Shown: one piece after another, positions 22,726 to 34,751 of the stretch | Position numbering within the stretch: the stretch's first letter is position 1 | Layout of the letters: each line of letters opens with the position of its first letter | Source: Skeletonema tropicum | Lineage: Eukaryota > Bacillariophyta > Thalassiosirophyceae > Thalassiosirales > Thalassiosiraceae | Assembly: GCA_037178625.1 (NCBI GenBank) | Contig: CM074131.1 | Location: 372,001 to 436,000, forward strand | DNA: 64,000 bases | Direction: 5' to 3' | The notes under the pieces: model-generated | Told to the model about the DNA's origin: nothing | Database searches by the model: none | What the model saw: the letters and a program-made list of their open reading frames with translations, nothing else | Translations under genes and position numbers: made by a program

Positions 22726-25700
22726 CCTCAGTATATAAATTCGCCACTGCGATCAGTAAGAACTGATAATGTTCTTTCACTACGACGACACCTCTGCTCC
22801 GGCCTTTGGTAGCACTTACTGTGCATGTATTCCCTTGATAGCAAGTTAAGGCCACTTTTTCGGCCCCACAGTGGCCATTTTTAGCTTTGTGGCCGAAGAA
22901 AAGTCCGAAGTTCTTGACAATCATGGATTATTGGTTCTGTGCCAACATACTGAGTCCACCGTAGCACGCCATCCCCCCTGAATTATTGACCTTGTCCCGG
23001 AGGGCTAAATACGGGGAGAGGGCTCAAACTCGGATACTTCCGGATTTTGCCCGCGAAAAAGTTGACACAAAAGCTATGGTAACTCTCTCACTCACATCAT
23101 GTCGACCGACTCTCTATCAACAATATTACGCCTCATCATTATTGGATGCAGGAAACAACTTTTAAGCGACGTCTTCTAGACGCCGGTTGTGATACGAATA
23201 CAGTTGCCGCACGGCCGAGAGGGCGGAGGCTGCGGCCGCCGATGAAGAAATTGCAGATGCGAACCCGACGCTCCAAACCCAACGTTGCAGCAACTGCTGA
23301 AGATTTAAATCCCAACAACGTCCTCATACTCATCGATGAAAGTCAATACTTGAAAAATGACAATACATGCATACTGCTTTAGTGTTGTGGACCTTTGAAA
23401 ATCAACCGCGAATCATTGTCGAAGGTTTCAGACATCATCGTCAATCTGAACGACGTCGACTGAGGCAGATATGGACTATGACCATATCACAAACCCTACC
23501 AAAAGATACAGAGGAATAGTAAGCATTGAGTAATGAAAGAAGATCTACCTTGAGGAACTTCTACGAGCGGAAACGGGGATGTGTTCTAGGTCACGGCGGT
23601 CTGAGGGTAATATGAGATACGACAACTTGGAGGCATAATGTGCTCAAGATCCCGTACACTTGGTGAAATGCATCATTGCAAATACACAAGGAAACGGCAA
23701 ACACTCTGTCCCTGATCACTGCTCGCAACTTGCAACGATCTATTAAGTATGAAGTGGCAGACTGCACTAAGCACTAAAGGGGCAGTCTTTGCGCTCCACA
23801 CACGAGACGAATTTATGCCTTTTTGCACATTTACCTAACATTACCGGGAATCACTGTACGAATTGTCATTTTGTTGCACATTTCCCCGATGAACGTCTCA
23901 GACGGATTCGTGTGGCCACACGAGATCTCGTGTGAGATGTGGCCAGCTCACACGAGATGTTGTACAATTTTGTACGGCCACACGAATCTGTCAAACACCC
24001 CCTATGCCCTCCCATCATGGCACTTCTACACCCCTAGCTGACCAGCCACCACAACCTCCGGCCACAATGCGTTTGCCTATGTTATGAGCTTCCGTGAGAG
24101 CTGCCGGTCGGCGTTGTAGGTGGGGTATTATTCAAAATATAGCGTTTTGTGTCGAAAATGAGGACATCGATCGAAGCATTTATTATTTATGCACATGAAA
24201 TGTAAGGCGGATAACGCAACAAATCAATGCAAGCCGTGGCGTAAATCGTCTTATGATATGTAAGGAAGGTATCTGCAACATTGTAGAATTATTGGGCGGT
24301 CGTAGGTCTCATTTGATACGTTATATTAGACCGACTCGCCTGTGCTCGGACCATGCTGCCGACGATGTCATCGTTATATTTAATGGTGTTTCGCCGCTCT
24401 GTTATTGACACCGCTACCCCCAATGATCAACACAATAATCATCTTTGATTTGCCGCTCAGGCTGGCTCTCAAAAACTGTTTCTACCAAAATTATCCGTGT
24501 TATCTACCTATTTTGGAGGAGGTGATCATGCTATCCACACATCTGTTGGGTGGTTAATGACGCAATAAAACGGAAAGAGACGATATACCAAGCGAAAGAG
24601 TTTGGATTGACACTATTGAGAGCGAGGGGGGACAATAGTTTGGTGTCCTCCATCTATATACAAAGAATGTCAGCTCATTATAGTTGAATTGTGTATTGTT
24701 GTTCAGATCAAATAATTCCAAAGAACATGCACAAACTGTCACTCACTCCAATAATGTTAAACACCAACTAATCATATGCGCTTCACCATCATGGAGAATG
24801 GCTTCATAATGTCATGATGGCTAGATTACTTCGTAAAGAGTATAAATATGCAACAAATTTATCAGCCATACCCTGCAATCACAATCCAAAGAGTTACATT
24901 GTTGTCCTGTATCACCTCAGATCAGCTCATCCACAGTGTTATTTCTCCATATAACGGTTGAAATATCTTTGAATAATAAGATATTGTGGCATAGGTGCTG
25001 GTATCATATTATTTGGGAGCATCTAAGACCCTTGCAACATATTGTGGGGTGCCGGTGATGTGAGTTCAGTAGGTAAATAATGAGAGTAATATGGATGACT
25101 CCTCACCAAAAACATTTGCAACTCCTATAGGATAGTTATATGAAGGATATATGAGGGTAATGACCCATTGGTTGAATGATAACATGGAATAAATGACCCG
25201 TATTGACCATTTGACGCTCGGTCGAAATACGGAAACGTACTATTTAGTGAGCAATACGTCGTCACACACTTAATATCGGTACAAATTGATGGGACCATTC
25301 GATTCTGCGTTGAAAATTGGTCTAAGTACAATATTTTGGGTGTGGTAGACGTAAGGTTGCCGGTGTTAAAGGCATTGTACTTGTGGTATCGATCAGTGCT
25401 GTCATGGTAAAATTGTGATTGTATGATGAGTCGTTGTGAGAAAAGTGTGACTGTTTAGTATCTTTTTAGGTCCTGCTTAGATGAGTGTTATCTCGTGTGT
25501 TCTCTCTTGTATTCTCGTGTGTACGAGCGTTTCAGAGCGCAGAGACACAATTACGGATTTTTGTGTGATAGTAGAAAAAAATCCGTCTCGTGTGTAGAGC
25601 GCAAAGACAGCCTCTAAGATACAAACCACACAAGAATGCGTAGGGATACTGAAGAGCAGGAATATATAGTACATTAGTTAAGTATTAGACATGAAACTTA

Positions 25701-25786
25701 TTAAACTGGTATTATAGCTTATGCTCAAACTGATATTGCTGGGCAAACTAGCTCCGATGCACCATTAAGAGAGATGATCTGTGTTA
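22726..25786. other. intergenic, no supported gene
   Basis: About 3 kb of short open frames on both strands without recognisable domains. A 78-codon plus frame at 23146 and a 72-codon frame at 23823 have no support. The only structure noted is the hairpin at 23905-23988. Confidence 0.5.
23905..23988. repeat. inverted repeat, 13 bp arms plus inner palindrome
   Basis: GATTCGTGTGGCC and its complement GGCCACACGAATC flank an inner palindrome CACGAGATCTCGTG. It may be a miniature foldback element or its core. No target duplication identified. Confidence 0.7.
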
Positions 25787-25984
25787 GTTCAAACACGGAC
25801 AGGATGGGTGTCGCAACCCGGCTCCCGCCAAAATATGCGAGGGCCGGACAGAATTGATGACACCCGTCGGCAGCCCCGTAGGTGCCGCCAGGCCCGCCCC
25901 TTGACACCCGTCTGCGTCTAGATAGAATGTACTAATAAATCGAATAATTCGCAATTGATCGACGATTGACACCAATAATATAAC

Positions 25985-26110
25985 GATTCGATTCGTTCGA
26001 TTCGATCGTTCGATTCCATTCGATTCCATTTGTTCGATTCCATTCGATTCCATTCGTTCGATTCCATTCGTTCGATTTCATTCGTTCGATTTCATTCGTT
26101 CGATTCCATC
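25985..26110. repeat. GATTCCATTC-type microsatellite
   Basis: Imperfect decamer/pentamer repeats (TTCGATTCCATTCGATTCC and variants) occupy the loop of the foldback element. The minus-strand frame NGIEWNRTNGIEWN is a by-product, not a gene. Confidence 0.9.
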
Positions 26111-26347
26111 GTCCAAAAGCTAGCAATCGATTCGTTCTATCTTTCGGCTTGGCGTGCACGAGCCTTTCTGGTTGCATTTAACACATCATTAAAGTGATTA
26201 AAGTGCTCTCATCATGTCTTGCACAAATACTAGCGATTAGTGGACGTAACTAGCGATTTATTGGTGTCAATCTTCGATCAATTGCGAATTATTCGATTTA
26301 TTAGTACATTCTATCTAGACGCAGACGGGTGTCAAGGGGCGGGCCTG

Positions 26348-26917
26348 CTACCGCGCAAAAAAATTGCTCCCTGCAAAAAATTGTTCCAGCGCGCTCTCAC
26401 GCACAAAAGTAGCTTACAACCATGTCAGCACACCCCCTCCACCATGGCCAATAATACACATTCGACAAAAAAGGCGATTGGGAATGCCAAACTAAACACT
26501 ATCCGAATATAATTATTCCTTGGATGACCTATTTATATCTATTCCTCATTGAGTTATCTTCAATTGTTCCTGGGTGATTTTCAACATTTTTACTAGTTAA
26601 AATCACTAGGTAAAATCGCCTAAACAACCCATCTGACCCATGCTAATTTACCACTTCAGGACGAATACAGCAGTTACAATGTTGACCAGTGGCTCTATCG
26701 ACAGCCAATAATGTGTGCTATCACATAACACCTGGTTATTCTAGTGCACAAGTATACCAAGAAACTTACCAGGCTACGGAGTGGATATGTCGACATGGTT
26801 GCTAGGAATTTTGTGCGAGTTCGAGTTGGAACTCGTGACTAAAGTGCTTGCTAATCACTTTTTTTACTAGCGAACTCGGGACCTAAATGCTCCTGGAGCA
26901 ATTTTTTTGCGCGGTAG
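26348..26917. mobile_element. 570 bp MITE nested in the foldback element arm
   Basis: Perfect 23 bp terminal inverted repeats start CTACCGCGCAAAAAAATTGC and end in the complement. They are flanked by CCTG on both sides (26344-26347, 26918-26921). The uninterrupted left arm of the host element shows the empty site (GGGCCTGGCGG), which confirms the insertion. No coding capacity. Confidence 0.92.
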
Positions 26918-27079
26918 CCTGGCGGCACCTACGGGGCTGCCGACGGGTGTCATCAATTCTGTCCGGCCCTCGCATATTTTGGCGGGAGCCGGGTTGCGAC
27001 ACCCATCCTGTCCGTGGTTCAAAGTTCTCAAGTGTTCCGACTTGACAAAATAAATCCCGTCGCTAACATGTCAGACTAT

Positions 27080-27122
27080 CGCTGAAATGTCAGACTATGA
27101 CCTGTGACTTGACATTTCAGCG
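27080..27122. other. perfect 13 bp stem hairpin
   Basis: CGCTGAAATGTCA pairs with TGACATTTCAGCG across a 17 bp loop. Function unknown. It could be a terminator-like or regulatory hairpin, or a transposon trace. Confidence 0.6.
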
Positions 27123-27227
27123 ACGATATTTTATCGCTAAACTTGAGGGATGTATTGCATGTTCCTACCGCTACTTTTATTATTGTGCCATCTATCATCT
27201 ATCCATTAGCTACTTATTAGCATTCAT

Positions 27228-27281
27228 TGCTGCGGCATCGCTGGAGACGGTGACAAAATTAAATTGAAGAAATGCACTGCT
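27228..27281 (+). pseudogene. MYND finger micro-relic
   Basis: Eighteen codons, CCGIAGDGDKIKLKKCTA, match the first zinc-ligand segment of the MYND paralogue at 49219 (CGTAGDGDDIKLMKCTA). Neighbouring sequence no longer resembles the family. Confidence 0.65.
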
Positions 27282-27689
27282 ATGGCATGGGTGGTGACGC
27301 TAGTTAAATCTACTAACAAAACGAATGTTGGAAAATCGCCTTGATACTTCTCAGACAGCTTCAGTATACCCCGAGGACCAATGAACTGCAAAGGGAGCCG
27401 TTTTTGCACCAACAGTTATGTAGTTATCAAGATATTCAGTTTGTTAGTGACCCACTAGTTAATTGCCCCTTTTGCGCTTATTATGGTCTCTGTAGTAATC
27501 AAATCGTCAAATCATCGCCCGATCTCGCCAAGATTGGTCCATTGGGGTCATTTCGTGCCATTCGTATCGTTGGATTCGTCTTCATCGGCAATGTTGGTGG
27601 TCGTAGGGGCGTCATTGTCGGCTCCTCAAGGGGCCGAAAATCGGTGAAGTGATTTGGCGCGCTTCGATATCGGGCCTCAAAATCACACA

Positions 27690-27899
27690 GAACACACTAC
27701 AGGTCTCGCATCTACCGATAGCATTCAGAAGGTGATGGGGTTTAAAGAAGTGAGAAGTGATGGTAATGTGGAATGGATGTCAAATGAGTGCGTTTAAAAG
27801 TGATGTGTGGTACTAGTATGTACATTATGGTACTTTATTGTATGTAGAGGGAATGTCTTCGGTAGAAGCTCTAAAGTCTCAAGCACCTTGACGACCCGT
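27690..27899 (-). repeat. repeat homologous (inverted) to 44485-44670
   Basis: The reverse complement starts CGGGTCGTCAAGGTGCTTGA and ends GAGACCTGTAGTGTG, as does the plus strand at 44485-44670, with diverged sequence between. It probably forms part of a dispersed element whose foldback half is kept at 44035-44489. Confidence 0.7.
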
Positions 27900-27924
27900 T
27901 GTTGGAATACATAACCTTCCTTGA

Positions 27925-28188
27925 CACCAGTTTGTCAAGGAGAGACCTTTTGGTCCAGCCGGTTTATCCGACATGGTTGCTCCACGCGGTCACAGGTTCG
28001 ATTCTTGCGCAGGGGATTGAATTTGTCCGATCCGTGTGCCTGGACTGTCTCTCCCACTCTGTCCCGTGCAGGGGGAGGCCTCTTCTTCTATCGTGCGTAC
28101 AAGCATACGCTCATGTATTTCCGTGCATATGTAGCGGTGCACGTCGTTCCGTACGGACACTCCCGGACACTCCTTCACCGAAGGAGAG
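27925..28188 (+). mobile_element. tRNA-derived SINE
   Basis: 264 bp flanked by a perfect 25 bp direct repeat starting TGTTGGAATACATAACCTTC (27900-27924 and 28189-28213). It contains a pol III A box TGGTCCAGCCGG (27951-27962; one mismatch to TRGCNNAGYNGG) and B box GGTTCGATTCT (27995-28005) at tRNA-like spacing. A truncated second copy begins with the same CACCAGTTTGTCAAGGAG at 43981. No poly(A) tail is visible. The family is not known to me. Confidence 0.82.
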
Positions 28189-28213
28189 TGTTGGAATACA
28201 TAACCTTCCTTGA

Positions 28214-28715
28214 TCGCAGGTAGCGGATGGAGCGGATGAGCTTTCAATGGCTCTCTCCTTCCCCCATTTCCCCTGCGCCTCGTCGCGCCACTTTCTTTAC
28301 CATTTTGACTTCTTCGGGAGTACCAATTGAGATGGATTCCCAATTGTTCTCTGTTCCAATGCTTCTGCAGTCATCGGTCATACATAATACTGTCTCATGT
28401 CCGTCTAATTCCACCGTGGAAGACCACGTCAATCAGGATCCAAAGATCCTCAAAATCGGCAAGCAGTCTCCTCAGTTTTGTTTTCGACAAGCAAAAACAT
28501 TGCAATCGAGAACACCTCTAGTATTATCACCGATTTTGATAGCCATTGAAAGTTTTCTTAGGTAAGCATATGACGGATCGGATTATTCGCAGAATGCTTG
28601 ATAATATTGGGATTTGGCGCTGTTCGTGAGTCCTTTTTTTGAAGGAATTATTGCGAAAGGTATCGCGTCGGAAACACAACACAACCAGCCGAACATTGGC
28701 TCATCTGCTGTGGCT
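28214..28715. other. no supported gene upstream of the 137 bp array
   Basis: A 112-codon plus frame (28227-28565) ends just before a plausible donor (TTCTTAGGTAAGC, about 28560) but has no recognisable domain. It may belong to the 5' region of the downstream retroelement. Confidence 0.4.
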
Positions 28716-29335
28716 ATTCCTGCCATCGGTAGCATATTGACGATATGATAGCCTTTGGTTACTTAGCAGAGGGATTCAGTCGCTGCTATGGCCCCCGTTG
28801 AGCCGTCGGCTCTTTGCGGAACAATAGAATCTTTGCTGTCGTTATTCCTGCCATCGGTAGCATACTGATGAAAGGATGACTTCTGGTTGATTCGGCTACT
28901 TAGCAGAGGGATTCAGTCGCTGCTATGGCCCCCGTTGAGCCGTCGGCTCTTTGCGGAACAATAGAATCTTTGCTGTCGTTATTCCTGCCATCGGTAGCAT
29001 ACTGATGAAAGGATGACTTCTGGTTGATTCGGCTACTTAGCAGAGGGATTCAGTCGCTGCTATGGCCCCCGTTGAGCCGTCGGCTCTTTGCGGAACAATA
29101 GAATCTTTGCTGTTGTTATTCCTGCCATCGGTAGCATACTGATGAAAGGATGATTTCTGGTTGATTCGGCTACTTAGCAGAGTGATTCAGTCGCTGCTAT
29201 GGCCCCCGTTGAGCCGTCGGCTCTTTGCGGAACAATAGAATCTTTGCTGTCGTTATTCCTGCCATCGGTAGCATACTGATGAAAGGATGACTTCTGGTTG
29301 ATTCGGCTACTTAGCAGAGGAATTCAGTCACTGCT
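28716..29335 (+). repeat. 137 bp tandem repeat, about 4.5 copies
   Basis: ATTCCTGCCATCGGTAGCAT recurs at 28716, 28844, 28981, 29118 and 29255. The first interval is 128 bp and the rest are exactly 137 bp. Each unit contains GTTGAGCCGTCGGCTC, an imperfect palindrome. It lies about 270 bp upstream of the DIRS-type Gag and may be the retroelement's 5' non-coding or promoter repeat. Confidence 0.95.
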
Positions 29336-29603
29336 ATGCCCCATTGAATCTTCGACTGAGGGTTCTTTTCGGAAGCAGTTACGATCTCTCAAAGAGGCTC
29401 TACCTGAATTGAAAATTGTTCCGGTAACGGGAGACTCCCAGGTAGCCGATTTTCGTCAGTAGGATGAGTATCCGTGTCCACGTGGTAGTCAATGTTGAAC
29501 TTCCAGGATTTTCTCAGAAGAGACGTCGTTAGCGATAAAAAATCTTGTTAGCAAAATCCATCTCAACCATTCTCCCTTTTCCTTTTCTCCTTCTAATTTA
29601 GTC

Positions 29604-31826
29604 ATGATTCTGAACTGGAAGTTGTACACGGAAAGTCGCAAAGCGGCTACAAAAGAAAGCACAGTTGCTAACACCCTTGGTCTCCCTACGAAGAACATTC
29701 ATAAGCTCATCGACGACGGGACCATCGCAGCGCTTACTTTCACGACTATGGGTGGAGACGTCAAGAATCTCTTCCGCCCACGTCACATGCCTTCTCAAGA
29801 TGGTTCCGAGTCGTCGGTCGTCTTTGGCAACGCATTCAATCAACGTGGCCTTGTAGGCCCATTCAAAATCGACATCTCCCAAGGCCGTTTCTGTGGTGTT
29901 TTGAGTGAGGCTGACATGGAGGCTTTCGAACTCGATAAGCCTAATGCGATCCCAGCTCCCATCGTCGCGGCTAACAACCTCGGAGAAGGCAACTACTACT
30001 TGGTCGCCGCCCCCAAGGCAATGCCAGGGCACTTCCAACAACAGTTCCCTGAGGGACAGTTATCGGAGGTCCAAGGTACTTTGGAAACAAATGGCATTGC
30101 ACTGTCAATCTGGATCGCTCTCCTCGCTTCAGTGGACTCCCAACCTAAAGTCGATAAGATCCGTGCGATCGTCGAGAATCCCACGATCCAGGCTGATTTG
30201 GAGAACTTTATCGCTCATGGTAGTGCTCACGTTGATCTCACGGGTCCCAACTTAGTGGTAAACTGGGAAACACTCGAGTGTTACCCAGATCAGTTCAACG
30301 AGCTCAAGTCGGTATTTGCCTCTTCTACAGAATCTTCTGTAGCAGCTCCCGCGGCCCGTCAGGAACTTACAACAAGCAAAGATCGACACGAGCAGCTCAC
30401 CGCAAACAAAGGTATGATCAAGTTGAAAATACCTATGGTTAGCGTAAGCATTAAGGATGGAAAGGTCGATGCGAGCACAGCCAAATGCCCGACCACTACT
30501 CTTGCGCTTGATGAGATTGAGAAAATGCCACCAAATGGGATGAAGGAGGGCTTTTCTGATACCGTTCAGTGCTACCTAGGTGAAAATGCAAAATCCATCA
30601 ATCCTACCAATATTATGGACAACAGTTCGTTAAGCTACATCCCCCTTCCAATCTGCGACAATATCGTGAAGGGCCGCTGGACTCAAGATCCTGTCACGCA
30701 AGTTGATGTTGATTCACAATTGAATACCTTTTCAATGTTCACCTTTCGGGCTCAAAATCCTGACGACAAACTTGTCCAAACGTACTTGAATGAGGAAACA
30801 TCGACCCGTGCCCAAAACAAGACTGATGGAGCAAGTTCCAAGAAACTTCGGGAACTTCTAGCTGCATTTGTCAATATGGACGACTCATTTGCATCGAAAT
30901 GCTTGGTTAACTCACGTCACGCTATGGGTACATTGTTCGATTTCGAAACAATGGCAACTGAAGGAAATCGTGCTCTCTTTGACAACGTCGCAATTCAACT
31001 TATCTGTTGGTTTATGCTCCAATCGACGAACAAATTCCCCCAGTGGCGTGTCGATACTGGTGAAAAAATGGATCACCTTGGAGCACTGCTTTCCCAATGG
31101 GGCGAGCTCTTTTTCGTGGCGTGTGGTAAACTCGCGAACTCACTCCACAACATATCTGTTTTCAGCGACCCCGATGGAGATGTGACTACGCTCGACTTCT
31201 CTGTTATCGACGATTTCTTGAAAGATTTTGCTATCTTCAAAGACGATGTTACCAGCAAACAGCGTACAAGGAGTGCACATAATGCGATCCCTGCCCTCTT
31301 CCTCGCTGCGAACAAACAATCGAGAAAGGATGACGATGCGTCCCCTCGCCAACCTAATCAAGAGCGCGAAGATCGCAATGTTCGTGACAACCATACTTCA
31401 CGACAACAGCGACCACCTCGCGACCAACATGATGGCTCTGGCAGCGGCAGCGGTCAAGGCACCCCCAAGAGGCAGAAGCCTTCTCCCTCGGGCAGTGGTT
31501 CTTCAGTTGGAATGTCCCCTGAGGAGAACGGAATCTTGTGCTTGCGTGAAGGTGTTTCTTTGAATGAAGGTTTTCCGAGTGGCTTTCCAGCCTGCAAAAA
31601 ATTTGTGACTCGAGGTTTCATCTGTCTCTTTGGTGACAATTGTTCTGCGGCTCATTGGTCCAAGCTTGAAAAATTATCGACCCATAACAAGACACGTTGG
31701 ATTGAGCACCTTCGTGCGAATCCAGTTGCATTCTTCAACCAGTGGAAGATCGGCAAGTTCTTGAAAAAAGACCCGGAGTTACAAGGTCTTATTCGGCCTA
31801 ACTCTTCACCTCCTCCTCGTGAGTAA
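29604..31826 (+). CDS. DIRS-type retrotransposon Gag-like protein
   Basis: 740 residues, intact. The N-terminal two thirds have no motif I can name. Residues about 590-640 are low complexity and charged (REDRNVRDNHTSRQQRPPRD, then Gly/Ser-rich), a typical RNA-binding linker. A C-terminal CCCH-like zinc finger follows (C-x9-C-x5-C-x3-H in CKKFVTRGFICLFGDNCSAA and the next H). Its position immediately before RT/RNase H and tyrosine recombinase frames identifies it as the structural (Gag) frame. Unlike its downstream partners it has no frameshift. The start ATG is the first after the AT-rich leader. Confidence 0.82.
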   Translation: MILNWKLYTESRKAATKESTVANTLGLPTKNIHKLIDDGTIAALTFTTMGGDVKNLFRPRHMPSQDGSESSVVFGNAFNQRGLVGPFKIDISQGRFCGVLSEADMEAFELDKPNAIPAPIVAANNLGEGNYYLVAAPKAMPGHFQQQFPEGQLSEVQGTLETNGIALSIWIALLASVDSQPKVDKIRAIVENPTIQADLENFIAHGSAHVDLTGPNLVVNWETLECYPDQFNELKSVFASSTESSVAAPAARQELTTSKDRHEQLTANKGMIKLKIPMVSVSIKDGKVDASTAKCPTTTLALDEIEKMPPNGMKEGFSDTVQCYLGENAKSINPTNIMDNSSLSYIPLPICDNIVKGRWTQDPVTQVDVDSQLNTFSMFTFRAQNPDDKLVQTYLNEETSTRAQNKTDGASSKKLRELLAAFVNMDDSFASKCLVNSRHAMGTLFDFETMATEGNRALFDNVAIQLICWFMLQSTNKFPQWRVDTGEKMDHLGALLSQWGELFFVACGKLANSLHNISVFSDPDGDVTTLDFSVIDDFLKDFAIFKDDVTSKQRTRSAHNAIPALFLAANKQSRKDDDASPRQPNQEREDRNVRDNHTSRQQRPPRDQHDGSGSGSGQGTPKRQKPSPSGSGSSVGMSPEENGILCLREGVSLNEGFPSGFPACKKFVTRGFICLFGDNCSAAHWSKLEKLSTHNKTRWIEHLRANPVAFFNQWKIGKFLKKDPELQGLIRPNSSPPPRE

Positions 31827-31840
31827 ACTTACAACATGGG

Positions 31841-34751
31841 TTGCAGGTTTTTCAATTGAATAGTATAATGGCTCACACTTTACTTTCTCTGACTTTTTCC
31901 TTAGGAGTAGTCAGAGAGGCTGAAGCTGTGATGCCAAAACCGAGTAGACCCATTGCCTCACACGAGGATAATGGTCTTGGTTATAATAGTAGACGATTCT
32001 TTTCTGCCCCACCAACTGCTGCTTCTAAGCCTATATCGCAACCATCTCGTTTACCGGCTATACCTCTACCCGCTCGAGCTGGGGCTTCTCATGCTAGTTT
32101 GCAGAACTCTCTGCCAGCCGAGGATGAACTTAATGCTACCCCTGACAAGCTAATCCAAAACGCGAAGCATGCCAACAAGGTACTCGCTGAGTACAACACG
32201 AAGTTTGGAGGAACTGACTGTACTCCAATCGTGACAACGTTGCAAGGTAAGAATCGTAAAAGAAAGCGAACAATTATGCCTCCTCGACTCACTGCATCAT
32301 ACCGGGTGAAAGAATTGACTCTTGAATTGGTTATCCTTCCACTGCTTTCAAGCGGATTCCTCGACTTAGATGACTATGGAGTTATTGAGCAAGTCAACAA
32401 GCGTCTTCAACGACTCGTGCCTAAGTACATTAACTGGTGTAGCATCGATACCCGTCCTCTTCAAGAGCCCCGGCTGGATTATGCCGCTCAGCAGAGGATT
32501 GATCCACACCGAGTTGATATGGCTTCTGCTCAATTCATCAAATTTAGTGGAGACCCAGATAAATTGGTTCGCTTCTGTTCTCATGAGCATACCCTTGCTC
32601 ACTTGGATAGAGAAAGGATCTTGCAGAGGATCAAGGATCGTATTCCGAACGAGGATTACAAGCAAATTGAACGGATTCTGTACGAAGGTTGTCCTGCGGA
32701 GCTATCATTTGAAGAGGACAATCGATCTCGCTTACGTTCCTTCGAGAGAGGTAATCAGCTTACGTATCTTCGCAATCCTGCTAAGGTCTTAAAGGCGATG
32801 AACAAGGAGGATAAAAACTCTCATGTTATAGCTCTTGACGAGGATCTCGCTTACTTCTCTCCATACTGTCGCCATACTCCGCAAGGCGCCATCGATAAGC
32901 CAGGGAAATCATTTCGGATTGTATGGGATGGATCTACGAAGCAGCGCTACGATGATGTCGTGTTGAATGACATAACACCGACAAATCAGGAGTCACCTAT
33001 TACCTTTGGTGACACAGAGCGTCTCTTTGATAAGGACATTTACGAATACCGGGTGTCCTACCCACATGATACAATCTATCTAGGATTCGAAGATGTGACG
33101 TCATGCTTCAAATTTCCTCGGATTCACCCCAGTTTGACGGTGCCTTTGGTTTCTACGATAGCCATGGCCTATATCATCTAGCTACTTCAATGGTATTCGG
33201 CTCAACAGTCTCTGCCAACCAATGGGAGCCATTTCGGAGGACAATTGAGACATTATCGAAATCCTTCCAAGACGTCGACGGTTTCGTGGAAAAGCATCGA
33301 CATTACTTGGATATGATTCAGTGGGAAGAAAATGTGCCAGCACCCTCGGTTATTGCAAAAGGATGTGTGATATGCCCGGGAGTCTTAAATAAGGACGGTA
33401 ATCACGTCACAAGGCCTTCTCGTATGTACGTGGATGACGCTCTCTTAGCAGCTATTAGGCGTGCTTGGATGGAAAGAAAGCTAGCGGCGACAATTGAAGC
33501 TATCTTCTGTGTGATGGGATATCCAGATGAATCTAGACGGCGCTGTCCCCTTTCTTTAGAAAAATGGGGAGAGATGAAGATCAGCCCCTATCAAACTCTG
33601 TTAGGATTGCACTATGATACAGTGAAGTTGACTAAAGGAACTACGCCGGAGTATCGAGCTGACCTCTTGGCGTACATCGAGGAGCACTGGCCAATTGTTC
33701 GTATAAGGTTTACTGCGCACGATATGCAAGTCCTCATCGGTAAACTGGCTCGCCTAGCAAAGGGCGCACGGTGGGTCTTCCACATTCTCTCCCATGCCTA
33801 CGATCAGATAGCGCTTGCTCTAGCATCCAACTACAAAATGCTGCGCCGCCATTCTCCCCAGTTCAAAGCATTGATTAGTTGCATCAAGAACGAGCAGATG
33901 GGAAAATCCAAGTTATCACAGGATGCGGGACGTATTATATCCTTCGCCCTTAAAAAGGCAAGTCAGCTTGTCCACCGCTCGAGAAGTACATATGTCATAT
34001 CAGACCTATTCGGGAGGACATCGAGTTCTTTCGTCAAGCTTTACGCGAAGACTCTGATATCCCATGGTCATCTCCACTAGCTCATGTCGTTCTTCGTACT
34101 CCACTTGGTACACCCTTTGGAGATGCTTGCCTCACTGGATGCGGTGGCTATTGCACCGAGCTAAAATTTTGGTGGCACCTTGCATTTCCTCCAGAGATCG
34201 TTCATCGAACGCTCATCCATCTACGTGACGACTCCGCAGGAAACTTGATCTCCATCAATGCCTTGGAATTCGTTACAGTTATCCTCAATTACTGTGCAAC
34301 TCGTTCGATCATTTCTGAGAGTAATCTCTTCGCGGATGATCCATTCCCTGTTATCCTCTGTATGACGGATAATACTTCTGCATTGAATTGGGTCAATCAT
34401 CGGTGTAAAGGTTCTTTGCTTGGCCGGGCTCTTGGTCGACTCTTTGTCGGTCTGCTTATGGATTCACCTCTTGGTATCAATGCAGCATGGATCAATACGC
34501 ACGATAACGAGGTTGCTGATGGTCTTTCACGCTACAAATCGTGTTCGGAAAACGTTGCTAACGGATATCCCACTTTTGATTATTCTCTGCTTAAACAGAA
34601 ATACAAGAAGACACTCTCGGAGTGTCGACTTTGGTTACCGAGTTCACGACTGATCTCGCTCGTCTACACAGTATTAACCACCAGGCAAAGTCCGTCTCTA
34701 AAGGAGCTCAGGAGCTTCAAACCACAAGATCTAGGCAGGCTCACTACTTAG
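31841..34751 (+). pseudogene. DIRS reverse transcriptase / RNase H, frameshifted
   Basis: First frame 31841-33181 carries the N-terminal RT region ending at motif A (GFEDVTSCFKFPRIHPS). A 1 bp loss near 33140 moves the rest (AFGFYDSHGLYHL, then MYVDDALLAA, the catalytic YVDD at about 33426) to another frame running to 34080. A second shift at about 33970-34010 moves the RNase H part to a third frame. All four RNase H carboxylates appear present: D in FGDACLTG, E in NALEF, D in MTDNTSALNW and D in DNEVADGLSRY. The coding sequence is well conserved despite the shifts, so the breaks are recent or are sequencing indels. Confidence 0.85.

Larger units (their letters stand above)
25794..27016. mobile_element. 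long-arm foldback element with 7 bp target duplication
   Basis: Inverted arms of about 185 bp start CACGGACAGGATGGGTGTCG at 25794 and end in the complement at 27016. They are flanked by GTTCAAA on both sides (25787-25793, 27017-27023). The centre holds a GATTCCATTC-type microsatellite (about 25985-26110). The right arm is split by a second element at 26348-26917. There is no transposase, so it is non-autonomous. A 7 bp duplication does not fit the common 2, 8 or 9 bp superfamilies cleanly. Confidence 0.92.

Noticed and set aside
25932..26177. Asn/Arg-rich repeat protein (NGIEWNRTNGIEWN) on the minus strand
   Set aside because: Translation of a GATTCCATTC microsatellite in the loop of a foldback element.
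27899..28343. Open frames of 100-117 codons within the SINE region
   Set aside because: They overlap on both strands inside a pol III-type repeat and carry no domain.
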